A DNA stretch of 64,000 nt from Deltaproteobacteria bacterium PRO3 (lineage in GTDB: Bacteria > UBA10199 > DSSB01). Below, piece after piece: positions 28,757 to 37,437 of this stretch; within the stretch, counting starts at the first letter, position 1, and the number at the start of each line of letters is the position of its first letter. Position numbers and translations under genes: made by a program. The notes under the pieces are model-generated. The model had not been told where the DNA came from, did not search any database, and saw only the letters and a list, made by a program, of their open reading frames with translations. The stretch lies in the NCBI GenBank assembly GCA_030263375.1, contig SZOV01000003.1, positions 1 to 64,000 of the forward strand, in the 5' to 3' direction.

Positions 28757-29269
28757 ATGCGCCGCATCGCCGTCACCTTCGGGATCCTCGCCTCCCTCTC
28801 CGCCTGCGGCGGCTGGGACGCCTACCTCCGCGAGCCGAACGTCTACGAGAGCCTAAGCCCGCCCTACCGCATCTCCTTCGCCACCGAGATCGACGCCCAG
28901 CAGGGGGACTTCAACGCCCTGGCCCTGGCCGTCGAGATGTGGAACGACGCCCACGAGGGCCTGCTCGTCATCGACCGCGACCCGACCGCGAATTTCCTCG
29001 TCTACATCGGCCCCTACGAGGACCTGCTCGAGGACGCCCGCGCTGGATCGCTGCGCTTCCCCGAGGGGCAGATCTGCGCGATCTACCTGCCCACGGAGGT
29101 CGCCTCCGATTTCCCGGTAATCGCCCACGAGATCGGCCACTGCCTGGGCTTCGACCATACCCAGAACGCGGGCTCCATCATGTACGAGGAACCGGGGGAC
29201 GCGTCTCTGATTTCGCCGGATATCGTCGAGGTCTTGGCGCAGCTGGTGGAAAACGGCGTTTCGGAGTAA
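28757..29269 (+). CDS. Matrixin-like zinc metalloprotease lipoprotein
   Basis: This 170-residue protein begins with a lipoprotein signal (RRIAVTFGILASLSAC, lipobox LSAC). Its zinc site is HEIGHCLGFDH, the full metzincin HExxHxxGxxH, followed by a Met-turn candidate (GSIMYEEPG). The preceding ALALAVEMWNDA and ICAIYLP fit a compact matrixin catalytic domain without a pro-domain. It would sit on the periplasmic or outer-membrane face. The target is unknown. Confidence 0.85.
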   Translation: MRRIAVTFGILASLSACGGWDAYLREPNVYESLSPPYRISFATEIDAQQGDFNALALAVEMWNDAHEGLLVIDRDPTANFLVYIGPYEDLLEDARAGSLRFPEGQICAIYLPTEVASDFPVIAHEIGHCLGFDHTQNAGSIMYEEPGDASLISPDIVEVLAQLVENGVSE

Positions 29270-29297
29270 GATAAACCCCGGAGTGGGGGTTAGGTCC

Positions 29298-30101
29298 ATG
29301 GAAACACCGGAGCGCCCGGAAGAGTCCGGGCCGGCAGAGCCGCTGAAACACCGCATCCTGATAGTCCATCCGCCGGTCTCTATTTCCCAAGTCGATCTCA
29401 GCTCCCACGACATCCACCTCGTCCCCGACCTCGACGCCGCCGACGAAGCCGTCTCCTCCGGGCGTCCCAATATGGTCGTCCTGTTCGCCGATGACCGCAC
29501 CGCGGAGCTTGAGAACCACGTCATGACCTGGCTGGTGGAGGGCTTCAAGGGGAAGCTGATCCTCTTCGATCCCCACGAGACGATCGGCGACCACGGGGAA
29601 TTGGTGAGCGGCCAGGTCGTCGACGATTATTTCGCCGGCCCGGTCAGCGTCCATCGCTTCGCGACCATCCTCCAAAGCAAGGTGCTCCAAGGCACGCGCT
29701 TCGCCGCGCCGCGGGCCATGACCACTTACGACCTGTTTCGCAACCTCTTCGACCGGGGCCTAAGCGCGATCTTCTTCTTCACCGAGGCCTTGGACCGCTG
29801 CGTCGCGGCCAATCTCAAGGCGGAAGACTTGACCGGCCGCTCCTTCGCGGAGCTGAAGCGGATGGGGCTCGAAGGGCTCTGCGATGCGGAGGGGTGGGAA
29901 CGCGCGCTGCGCGCGATCCGGAGGGCGAAGCACCGTTATTTCGACTCGACGGGGGTCTTCGAGATCGTCGACCAAGCGGGGGACCGCAAACGCAGTGAGT
30001 TCAGTTGCGGATATTTCCCCTTCGGGCGGCGGCAGTTCGTGAAGATCGAGGTGCAGGCCCTCGACCGGGGAGGCCGCATGCAGGAACCGCCCCATCGCTA
30101 A
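29298..30101 (+). CDS. Receiver-like plus PAS-like signalling protein
   Basis: This 267-residue soluble protein has residues 15-135 looking like a CheY-type receiver (HRILIVHPPV, PNMVVLFADDR, GKLILFDPH). The usual acidic pocket is degenerate: no DD pair follows the first strand, and the central acidic residues lie in ADDR. Residues 145-260 resemble a PAS fold (GLSAIFFFTEALDRCVAANLKAEDLTGRSFAEL and FDSTGVFEIVDQAGDRKRSEF). No output domain follows. GGGGG lies eight bases before the ATG at 29298; the GTG at 29283 is rejected. Its stop overlaps that of the convergent patatin gene. Confidence 0.6.
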   Translation: METPERPEESGPAEPLKHRILIVHPPVSISQVDLSSHDIHLVPDLDAADEAVSSGRPNMVVLFADDRTAELENHVMTWLVEGFKGKLILFDPHETIGDHGELVSGQVVDDYFAGPVSVHRFATILQSKVLQGTRFAAPRAMTTYDLFRNLFDRGLSAIFFFTEALDRCVAANLKAEDLTGRSFAELKRMGLEGLCDAEGWERALRAIRRAKHRYFDSTGVFEIVDQAGDRKRSEFSCGYFPFGRRQFVKIEVQALDRGGRMQEPPHR

Positions 30102-31153
30102 AAAATCATCTCCGCCCCGATGCGCCGGAATTCCATGGGCACGGAGGCCTCCGCCGCCTCCATGACGCCGGGAATCAGGTCCAGGCTCAGCATGCCCCCG
30201 TTCGGAACGGTGATATTGAGATCCCAAAGCTCCACGTTCGGGTCCTGCCGGAGCATCTTCTTGTTGGCCTTGGTCGCCGCCTTGCGCATGTACTCCGCGC
30301 AGTTGAGCGACATCACCACATGCTCGAAACCGGGCAGCCGGCGAAACCGGCTGCTTTGCAGCAGGTTTGTGGAGACGAAGGCGGAGGGCTGGAGCGTGAC
30401 CGTGATCAGCAGGAGCTGCCGCGATTTTTCCACGCCGAACTCCTTGTCCCGGATCCACTTCTTGTAGACCGATTGAGTCGGAACGTCCTCGATCAGGGCG
30501 CCGTCGATGTAGCGGCGCTCGACCCCTTCGCCCCGGATGACTCGCGGCTCGAAGAGCACCGGGATTGCGCTGGAGGCCATCACCGCATCCAAGACATCGG
30601 TCCGGTAAACCTTGTCGGCGCCGTAGAAATCATGGGCCGGCTCGCTCCCCAGCACCTCGTTTTCCTGGGTCTCCAAATTGAAAGCCGTGCAAAAGAACCT
30701 CCGCTGAAAGCGGCGCCCCTCGAGGACCTTGCTCAAGAAGTCCTCCAGCTGCCGCTGATAATCCCGGAATATCTGGAGGCTCGCGCTTTGCTTCGAAAGC
30801 CCCAAGAGGTCCAGGAACATCCGCTTCGCCAAGGAGAGGTAGCCCGGAAGATGGCGGACGATCTTGCCTTTGAAGGCGACGCCGGCGATGCCCTTCATCT
30901 CCTCGGGACTCATCCCCATCGCGAACAAGGAGCCCATGATGGCGCCGCCGCTGGAACCCCAGACCTCCGAAATCCGCTCGGACACCCCCAGTTTGCCGAG
31001 GAAATCGAAGACCGCCGCGTGGGCGAACATCCTCACCCCGCCTCCCCCCAGGGACAGGACGACCTTCGTGTCCTGCTGACTCAGGCTATGACGCAGCAGA
31101 TCGAAATCGGCTATCTCTATCTTGCCGGGATCGCTTCCCACCCTTGCCCCCAA
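30098..31153 (-). CDS. Patatin-like phospholipase
   Basis: This 351-residue protein has the oxyanion loop VLSLGGGGVRMFAH, nucleophile elbow GSSGGA and the catalytic dyad aspartate in YIDGALIEDVP, so it should be an active serine acyl hydrolase of the RssA/patatin family. No signal peptide is seen. The homology supports a start near 31153 (TTG) or 31141 (GTG); the longer form is listed and the choice is uncertain. A palindrome TGAT-TTAT-ATCA lies 33-45 bases upstream of these starts. Confidence 0.88.
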   Translation of the reverse strand: MGARVGSDPGKIEIADFDLLRHSLSQQDTKVVLSLGGGGVRMFAHAAVFDFLGKLGVSERISEVWGSSGGAIMGSLFAMGMSPEEMKGIAGVAFKGKIVRHLPGYLSLAKRMFLDLLGLSKQSASLQIFRDYQRQLEDFLSKVLEGRRFQRRFFCTAFNLETQENEVLGSEPAHDFYGADKVYRTDVLDAVMASSAIPVLFEPRVIRGEGVERRYIDGALIEDVPTQSVYKKWIRDKEFGVEKSRQLLLITVTLQPSAFVSTNLLQSSRFRRLPGFEHVVMSLNCAEYMRKAATKANKKMLRQDPNVELWDLNITVPNGGMLSLDLIPGVMEAAEASVPMEFRRIGAEMIF

Positions 31154-31184
31154 TTCCCCAAACGGCCGGATACACTAAATGATA

Positions 31185-31198
31185 ATGATTTATATCAA
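31185..31198 (-). promoter_or_regulatory. FNR-like palindrome upstream of the patatin gene
   Basis: ATGAT-TTAT-ATCAA, read on the - strand as TTGAT-ATAA-ATCAT, differs from the FNR consensus TTGAT-N4-ATCAA at one base. The neighbouring TGATAATGAT also resembles half of a Fur box. It lacks the GGG element seen 15 bp beyond the island sites and lies in AT-rich DNA, so chance is possible. Confidence 0.35.
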
Positions 31199-31390
31199 AC
31201 CGCGAAATAGGAATTGTCGCGCCTGCCCTCGCCGCCCCAAACTCCGGAACACCCCGACCGGATCACGGGATTCTACGGCCCGACGGGGATCCCGGTTAGG
31301 CTAAATTAATATTTGCGAAAAGAGGAAGGGACAATTTCTTGACAACAAGACGAAAATAACGGCGAAGAAGGGCGCTCCTAAGGAAATTTC

Positions 31391-34153
31391 ATGCGCCTTG
31401 ATACCAGAGCATTGTTGGATTCCGCGCGCCGCGAGTGGAATTCCCTGAATTCCGAGGTCGATCCCATCCTTTATTGGGAGGGCGCCTTCGGCTTAGCCGC
31501 CCGCCAAGAAACCAGTGGCCATCTCGAAATCGCGACTTCGGTATATTTCGAATTATCGGAGAACGCCGCGGTCCCTGCCGGCCTGCGCCGCCGGGCCCGC
31601 GAACGCCTGGAAGTCCTCCAAGGGGGCGGTTCGCCCTCGGCTCGAGCCGAGCACCTGCTGCGCCACTTCGTGGAAACCGCGGCGGATCCCGCCGCCCTCA
31701 TGGCCATGACCACCGCTAGCATGGTGTTTGGCGCCGCGCGCTTGGGATTTCTGGCGCGGCTCGCCGGTGCGGAAGCCGCTCCATGGACCCGGGGCTTCCT
31801 GGGCCGAACCGTGGCGGCAAGCGGCGCCTTCCTCTTGGAGGCCCCCGCTTTCACGCTGACAGCGCGGCTCGGCAACACCCTCCTGGGCAGGCCGCAAGAA
31901 TGGGATGCCCGCAGCCTGGCACGGGAGCTAACCTCCGCATACCTGACGCTCGGAGGCCTGAAATTGGGCCTCGCGGGCGGCCATGCCCTGCATCGCGCCC
32001 TGGGCGGAGTTTCGCAGCGCGGCCTCGGTTATCAGGTATTTTTCCAGGGCGGCATGCTCTCGGGGCTCCGCCTCGGGCATGGATTGGAAAACTACTTCGG
32101 TTTGAGAGGGCCGGCACTCGACTCGAACCCCTGGATCGACTCCCTGGCGACCCTGCTGCACTTCAACGTGGCAGGCCGCCTGATGAACGGGACCTTCGGC
32201 AGCTTGAGAGCCTGGCAAAATATTTTGGAGGCAAGAAGCGAGTCCCTTGGCGCTCGGCAAGCCCTGTTCATGTCCGTTAAATTTCCGGATCCCCCTCTCC
32301 TCCCCGCCGGCGCGGCCTGCGGCACCGAGGCCGGCACCGTCGCGGCCTCGACCCGTCTAGAACCGCAAAGACCCCCTGTCTCCCTCCACGAAACGGGGGG
32401 AGAAAAGCCTACGCCGCTTGCGGCGATTCGAACCCTTCCCGACAAGGCGACGAATCCCCTTACCGAACCACCAAGCGAAACCGCCTCTGTGGAGGAATAT
32501 CCGCAACTGATCTCCGAGTGGGGTGACGCCTTCATGGAGCAGAGCCGGTCCGTCCTCGGCCGTTTTCTTCCGGAGCTCCGGCGTTTGAACGAAAAAATCT
32601 CCGGAGGCGCCACCCTGATCTCGAAAGAACATCGGCGATTGAGGGGATTTTTGCGGACGGTCACGGCCAGACTCGAGGCCTTCCACGGCCATTGGGATAC
32701 CTTGCGAAGTCGCCGGAGGCATTCCGACCCCTTGGGCTCAAGAGATAACAACTCGCGAGAGAGATTGCGGCTGGTCCTTCACGATTTGCAATATCGGACC
32801 GAACCCTTGACGATGGCCAAGCTGGCCCTCGAAACCGTTCTGCTCGGCAATCCGATTCGCCCCTACCAACAGGCCTACTTGTTTTCCCCCGGAAGCGGCT
32901 TTTCCGCCTCGGGGGCCATCCGGGACGGAATCGCGAGAGCCAGCGTGGATACGCCCGAGGTCTTTCAATGGATCGGACGGGAATGGCATCGAGATTCCCT
33001 GGATGATCTTCGCTTCGCCGCGGGACGCGATACGACAAAAATCGCCGGGGACATCGTCGCCAACCTCGTCGCCAATGCGGCGCGCTATCGCTCTTCCGAA
33101 CGACCCCTCATTCGCATCACCGCCGAACCTTCCGGCTCCGGCGGCCTGAGGGTCACCGTTCAAGACGACGGCATCGGGATCCTTCCGGAACATCTCGCCA
33201 CGCTGGGCGAAAGCGGTTTTCGCGAGGGGCGAAGGGACATCGCCCGATCCCAAGGGCTAGGCTTGACCTCCGTCATCGCGGGCCTCCGCTCTCTAGGCTG
33301 GGGCCCTCTTTGGGTAAGCAGTCGTCCCAGCGAAGGAAGCCGATTTCGCTTCGAAATACCCGCCGCTGCCTTCCTGGAAACCCCGTCCCCCGAATTCCAG
33401 GGCAAAACCGCAGAATCGGCACCGGAGAGCTCTTTGGAGGGCAATTTGCGCGAGGGCTTCGTCGTCCCCGCGGCGTCGTTGGATCTTGCCATCCGGCAAT
33501 TACTTCGGGAGCTGCCGAATTCCCGCAGCTCCATGTACGCGGCGGTCGCGGCAGGATCTTCCCGTATCCAGTCCTTGGCGAACGGTGAATGGCGCCACCG
33601 CCGGCTGGAAGCCCTCCATAGGCTGTTGGCGACCGGTCGAAATATGCAGGACCTCGAAGTCGTCGAAAACGGCCCGGGAGTACTGTTGGACATCGCCGTC
33701 ACCCTGGCCTCTTTGGGAAGCCGCATCCGAGTCAAGGATGTCGACGGCCTCTCCAGCACGATTTACCAGGCGATTTTGGAAACCGATATTCCGACGCCCC
33801 TCCAAGAACGGATATCCATCACCCCCCGGAACGAGCTGGATTTGGCCGGTGCCGCGGACATCGCCTATTGGGCCAACCCGGAACCCTTGTTCCTGCATCG
33901 ACTCGCCGCCTCGAGAAGCGAGGGATATTTGGGAAGAGACGTCCGGCCAGGAGGCTATCTGGTGATTCAAACAGACCATCGTCCAACGCGTCATCCCTCG
34001 GAGACAATCCGCTCCAGCCTCCCCCGTTTAGACCCCTCGCATTGGCGCGAAATTTTCGACGGCCCCCTCCCAAACCTTCCTTTGGACTCCAATGCCGTCC
34101 TGCCGACGGCCCAGGGGCCCCATCTCCACCTGCAAGTTTTTCAAAGGCGATGA
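31391..34153 (+). CDS. Histidine-kinase-type ATPase fused to methyltransferase-like domain, 920 residues
   Basis: Not recognised as a named family. Residues 1-90 are helical and repeat-like. Residues 95-265 carry several hydrophobic, alanine/glycine-rich helices that may enter a membrane. Residues 300-370 form a low-complexity linker. Residues 375-480 are a coiled helical region with LHDLQYRTEPLTM, reminiscent of the HisKA H-box (candidate H464). Residues 545-658 are a GHKL ATPase with N-box DIVANLVANAARY, G1 QDDGIGI, an F-box-like GESGF and G2 SQGLGLTSV. Residues 746-865 resemble a class I methyltransferase core (VVENGPGVLLDIAVTLASLG, VKDVDG, RPGGYLVIQTDH). AAGGA precedes the ATG. The gene is monocistronic. 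Confidence 0.75.
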   Translation: MRLDTRALLDSARREWNSLNSEVDPILYWEGAFGLAARQETSGHLEIATSVYFELSENAAVPAGLRRRARERLEVLQGGGSPSARAEHLLRHFVETAADPAALMAMTTASMVFGAARLGFLARLAGAEAAPWTRGFLGRTVAASGAFLLEAPAFTLTARLGNTLLGRPQEWDARSLARELTSAYLTLGGLKLGLAGGHALHRALGGVSQRGLGYQVFFQGGMLSGLRLGHGLENYFGLRGPALDSNPWIDSLATLLHFNVAGRLMNGTFGSLRAWQNILEARSESLGARQALFMSVKFPDPPLLPAGAACGTEAGTVAASTRLEPQRPPVSLHETGGEKPTPLAAIRTLPDKATNPLTEPPSETASVEEYPQLISEWGDAFMEQSRSVLGRFLPELRRLNEKISGGATLISKEHRRLRGFLRTVTARLEAFHGHWDTLRSRRRHSDPLGSRDNNSRERLRLVLHDLQYRTEPLTMAKLALETVLLGNPIRPYQQAYLFSPGSGFSASGAIRDGIARASVDTPEVFQWIGREWHRDSLDDLRFAAGRDTTKIAGDIVANLVANAARYRSSERPLIRITAEPSGSGGLRVTVQDDGIGILPEHLATLGESGFREGRRDIARSQGLGLTSVIAGLRSLGWGPLWVSSRPSEGSRFRFEIPAAAFLETPSPEFQGKTAESAPESSLEGNLREGFVVPAASLDLAIRQLLRELPNSRSSMYAAVAAGSSRIQSLANGEWRHRRLEALHRLLATGRNMQDLEVVENGPGVLLDIAVTLASLGSRIRVKDVDGLSSTIYQAILETDIPTPLQERISITPRNELDLAGAADIAYWANPEPLFLHRLAASRSEGYLGRDVRPGGYLVIQTDHRPTRHPSETIRSSLPRLDPSHWREIFDGPLPNLPLDSNAVLPTAQGPHLHLQVFQRR

Positions 34154-34193
34154 CGCCACCGCCGAAAGAAGCTAGAATTCGGTCGCAAACCTC

Positions 34194-34207
34194 ATGATCT
34201 AGATCAT
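34194..34207 (+). promoter_or_regulatory. FNR/DNR-type operator of the porin gene, distal site
   Basis: A perfect 14-base palindrome ATGATCTAGATCAT. Fifteen bases after its TGATCTAGATCA core comes GGGGATCATTGGG, the same arrangement as at the tatA and 63585 promoters. It lies 58-71 bases before the porin ATG. Confidence 0.75.
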
Positions 34208-34216
34208 CCCCACCGG

Positions 34217-34230
34217 ATGATGGGGATCAT
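34217..34230 (+). promoter_or_regulatory. Second TGAT-N4-ATCA palindrome of the porin promoter
   Basis: ATGAT-GGGG-ATCAT, centred 23 bases downstream of the distal site and 41 bases before the porin ATG. Its right half coincides with the GGGG-ATCAT element, so it may be a second operator or simply the conserved downstream element. Confidence 0.55.
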
Positions 34231-34264
34231 TGGGCCTGGCGCGGATCCGGGCTAAGGTGGGAGC

Positions 34265-35542
34265 ATGAAAAAATCCTTCTATCCCATATTGCGAAGCCTG
34301 ATCCTCATCTCCGCCCTCGCCTGGCCCTTGGGCCTTCGGGCCGAGCCTGCCGCGGGCAAACCCGAGCCCAAGCTGTGGCCCGATCAAGTGAAGGTCGGCG
34401 GCGAGTTCCGCACCCGCGTCGAGCTGAGGACCAACGAAGACCTCAACAGCGCCGTACCGGACAACGACGTCTTCGTCCTGCTGCGCACCCGCGTCTACCT
34501 CGACCTGAATCCCACGAGCTACGTCCGGCTCTTCGCGATGTTCCAGGACTCCGAGACCCTGGGCCAAAACGCCACCTCCATCTTCAAGGTGCCGGACCGG
34601 CGCAAGCTCTACCAAGCCTTCCTCTACCTGAAAAATGACGCGCCACTGGTCACCAGCCTCAAGATGGGCCGCCAAGAGTTGATCTACGGCGACGAGCGTT
34701 TGATCGGCGCCTTCAACTGGAGCAATCTCGGCCGCAGCTTCGACGGCGCCGTCGTGCGCCTGGAGAACGCGCATTTTTGGCTCGACCTCTTCGGCACCCG
34801 CATCCATCCGGCGGGCAAGGAGAACCAATTCGCGGGGGCCTACGGGCATTGGAAGGGCTTTCCGCAGGGCGAGCTGGAGGCCTACGCCCTCTACCTCCAC
34901 GGCTCCAAGTCGGGCCTCAACGGAGGCAGCCTGAGCATCGTCACGATCGGCTCCCGCCTAAAAGGCAAATTCAAGAAGAACTACGACTACGGCTTCGAAG
35001 GCGCTTATCAGACCGGGACCTCCGGCGGCAGCACGGTCAGCGCCTTCGCCACGCACGTTCGCTTCGGCTACACCTTCCCCCTCGGCTTCAAGCCGCGGCT
35101 GGGCCTCGAGTACAACTTCGCCTCGGGCGACGAGAACCCCGGCACGGGCAAGGTCACGACCTTCAACAACCTGTTCCCGACCAACCACGACAAGTACGGC
35201 TATATGGACCTCTTCTCGTGGAAGAACCTCCACGACATCCGCTTCAGCTTCGACACCCAGCCCCTCGAGTGGTTCAAGACCAAGCTCGACTACCACGCCT
35301 TCTTCCTGCCCGACCCCGCCAACGGGGCCTTCCTGGCCTCGGGCGTGCAATGGCGGGCGGGTGCGCCGGGGGCGGGGCACTTCGCGGGCCAGGAGCTCGA
35401 CCTCCTCTTCACCTTCAAGCCCTGGAAATACTTCGACGCGCTGGTGGGCTACTCGGTCTTCTTCCCCGGGACCTTCTTTTCGGACACGGGGCCCTCGGAC
35501 ACCTCGCACTTCTTCTACACGCAGTTCGCTTTCCGGTATTGA
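34265..35542 (+). CDS. Outer-membrane porin, alginate-export family
   Basis: This 425-residue protein has a signal peptide (SFYPILRSLILISALAWPLGLRA). A beta-barrel pattern follows of alternating hydrophobic residues with repeated aromatic strands: VGGEFRTRVELRTNED, LGRSFDGAVVRLENAHFW, FKPRLGLEYNFASGDEN. It ends in a C-terminal phenylalanine/tyrosine strand (FFYTQFAFRY), the BamA signal. The GDERLIG/GRQELIYG segment is typical of alginate_exp-domain proteins. Its promoter carries two regulon palindromes, so it probably passes nitrate or nitrite, not alginate; this is inferred from regulation. AAGGTGGG precedes the ATG. Confidence 0.88.
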   Translation: MKKSFYPILRSLILISALAWPLGLRAEPAAGKPEPKLWPDQVKVGGEFRTRVELRTNEDLNSAVPDNDVFVLLRTRVYLDLNPTSYVRLFAMFQDSETLGQNATSIFKVPDRRKLYQAFLYLKNDAPLVTSLKMGRQELIYGDERLIGAFNWSNLGRSFDGAVVRLENAHFWLDLFGTRIHPAGKENQFAGAYGHWKGFPQGELEAYALYLHGSKSGLNGGSLSIVTIGSRLKGKFKKNYDYGFEGAYQTGTSGGSTVSAFATHVRFGYTFPLGFKPRLGLEYNFASGDENPGTGKVTTFNNLFPTNHDKYGYMDLFSWKNLHDIRFSFDTQPLEWFKTKLDYHAFFLPDPANGAFLASGVQWRAGAPGAGHFAGQELDLLFTFKPWKYFDALVGYSVFFPGTFFSDTGPSDTSHFFYTQFAFRY

Positions 35543-35600
35543 AATGGGAGGAGGCCGTGAGCGGGGGCTCGCGGTCTAAAAGCGGTGATTTGCCGTAGGC

Positions 35601-35996
35601 TTATTTGGGATCGTCGTAGACGAGGGCGTGGACCTTCAGCTCGGGAAAGGCCTTGGTCAGGTCGGCGATCAGGGCCGCCTTCGAGCCGGCCCGCTCCCAG
35701 ACGAAGCCCATCGACTTCTGCGTGGCCGAGATCTTGATCGTGGCCGCATCGACGCTCGGTCGCGCACTCAGCCACTGCGTCAGCCCGTCGACGGTCGCCT
35801 TGGGCAGGGGCCCGACGATCTTGAAGACGGCGAACTCCAGACGCGCGGGATCGGCCTTCACCTTTTGAACCGCCTCGTAGGAATACACCGCCGAGCGGTC
35901 GTCCTCATGGCAGAGGCCGCAGGGCCGCGCGGCGCGCGGCGCCAGCGTCAGCCCCAGGGCCAGGAAGATCGCGAAGGACCAACCGCTTAATTTCAT
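35601..35996 (-). CDS. Small periplasmic CxxCH protein with HMA-like fold
   Basis: This 131-residue protein has a signal peptide (SGWSFAIFLALGLTLAPRAARP), and CGLCH follows at once, a possible single c-type haem or metal site. The remaining 85 residues alternate strand-helix-strand (LEFAVFKIVGPLP, TVDGLTQWLS, ATIKISATQKSMGFVW, KAALIADLTKAFPELKVHALVY) like a heavy-metal-associated ferredoxin fold, but without its CxxC. The ATG overlaps the nirK stop (ATGA), so it is translated with nirK. It could be a copper chaperone or an electron-transfer partner for NirK; no close family was recognised. Confidence 0.7.
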   Translation of the reverse strand: MKLSGWSFAIFLALGLTLAPRAARPCGLCHEDDRSAVYSYEAVQKVKADPARLEFAVFKIVGPLPKATVDGLTQWLSARPSVDAATIKISATQKSMGFVWERAGSKAALIADLTKAFPELKVHALVYDDPK

Positions 35997-37426
35997 TTCG
36001 TGGCCTCCTTCAGGTAGGCGAGGAGCTGGTCCAGCTCCTCGTTCGTCAAGGGGACCTTGGGCATCTGAGTCTTGTACTCCGCCTTCAGCTGGATCGCGAC
36101 GGGATCCTCCTTGGTCATCGTGACGGGGTCGAGGATGTATTTTCGAAGCCAGGCCTCGTCGCGGCGGGCGAAGATGCCCTTCAGGTCGGGACCGGTCATC
36201 TTGCCCTTGCCGATGCTGTGGCAGGTGTAACAGGTCTTGGTCTTGAACAGCTTGGCCCCGGGCATGTCGGCCAGGCCGGTGGCGGCCGGCGGCGCCGCGG
36301 CCTCGGCGGCCGGGCTGGCGGCGGGGGCCGTCTCCTTCGCGGGAGGCGGCGCGGCAGGCTTGGGCGCCGGCTCTTCGGGAAGACCGGTCTTGCCCTCGGT
36401 GGCGTCGACCGCCCCCAAGGCCCCGTGATGGGCGTCGGCGAACTCGTGGTCCACCAAGACGTACTTCCCGGCCTCGGGGATCACGAACTCGACGATGGCG
36501 CCGTTGGAGGCCCCAAGCAGGATGGTCTGGAGGCCGCGGAATTGGTTCGCCGGATTTCCGTCCAGCCAGACCTTGTCGAAGATGGTGCCGATCACGTGAA
36601 AGCTCGAGGTGTCATCGGGGCCGGCGTTGAGAAAGAAGATCCGCACCCGCTCGCCGGGCCGCGCCTTCAGGCCCTCGGTGAGGTGGCGGTTCACCCTCCC
36701 GTTGAAGGTGACGTAGGTCGGCTGCTTCTTCTCCACCTTGTCCATGTCGATCTCGTAGACGCCGTCGGCGCCGGGCTTGTCCTGCAGGTAGAACTCGCTC
36801 TGCACCACGGCGTACTCGCGGTCCACTTTGCCGGGCCAGCCGCCCTTCGGGTCGACGATCACCATGCCGTACATGCCGGCGGCCAAGTGCTGCAGGACCA
36901 TCGGCGTGGCGCAGTGGTACATGAAGACGCCGGGGTAGTTGGCGGTCCACTCGAAGGTCAGCGTCTGGCCGGGATCGATCGAGCGGTACTTGTCTTGCGG
37001 CGAGACCATGGCGGAGTGGAAATCGATGGAATGCGGCATCGGCGGCACGACCTGCACGGTCTCGGTGCTGCGGTTGGTGAGGGTGAACTTGACCCGGTCG
37101 CCCTGCCGAACGCGGATGGTAGGCCCGGGGATATCGTCGCCGAAGGTCCAGCCGTGGAACTTAACGCCGCTGTCCAGCTCGATCACCTTGTGCGTGACGT
37201 CGAGGCGGACCTCCTTGACCGGCGAGGCGTCGATCCTCGGCACCTCGGGTAGCTTCGCAACTCCGGGGCCGGAGAAGAATTTATCCCCCTTCGGGAGCGT
37301 GTCCCCGACCTGGGACGGAGGGGCGCCGTAGACGTCGCCGTATTTGGGTCCGATCTCGGCGGGTCCGGTGCAGGAGAGGTTCCAGAGCGTTGCGAGGGGC
37401 ATGAGGAGAAAGGCGCTGCGTTTCAT
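35993..37426 (-). CDS. nirK: Copper nitrite reductase with C-terminal cytochrome c domain
   Basis: This 477-residue protein has a lipobox ending at C19. Two cupredoxin domains hold every expected ligand. Type 1 copper: H132, C172, H180, M185. Type 2 copper: H137, H171, H327. Catalytic residues: D135 and H277. After an Ala/Pro-rich linker (about 350-385), a cytochrome c domain has CYTCH (C399, C402, H403). It reduces nitrite to NO in the periplasm; the fused haem should deliver electrons to the type 1 site. The start at 37426 has AAGGAGG in front; the long upstream frame is not coding. Fusions of this kind are known in Ralstonia and Pseudoalteromonas. Confidence 0.95.
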   Translation of the reverse strand: MKRSAFLLMPLATLWNLSCTGPAEIGPKYGDVYGAPPSQVGDTLPKGDKFFSGPGVAKLPEVPRIDASPVKEVRLDVTHKVIELDSGVKFHGWTFGDDIPGPTIRVRQGDRVKFTLTNRSTETVQVVPPMPHSIDFHSAMVSPQDKYRSIDPGQTLTFEWTANYPGVFMYHCATPMVLQHLAAGMYGMVIVDPKGGWPGKVDREYAVVQSEFYLQDKPGADGVYEIDMDKVEKKQPTYVTFNGRVNRHLTEGLKARPGERVRIFFLNAGPDDTSSFHVIGTIFDKVWLDGNPANQFRGLQTILLGASNGAIVEFVIPEAGKYVLVDHEFADAHHGALGAVDATEGKTGLPEEPAPKPAAPPPAKETAPAASPAAEAAAPPAATGLADMPGAKLFKTKTCYTCHSIGKGKMTGPDLKGIFARRDEAWLRKYILDPVTMTKEDPVAIQLKAEYKTQMPKVPLTNEELDQLLAYLKEATK

Positions 37427-37437
37427 AGTCCTCCTTT

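Noticed and set aside
31266-31294. CGGGAT...ATCCCG inverted repeat upstream of the 920-residue protein
   Set aside because: Six-base arms over a 17-base gap are expected by chance in GC-rich DNA, and no second copy was seen.
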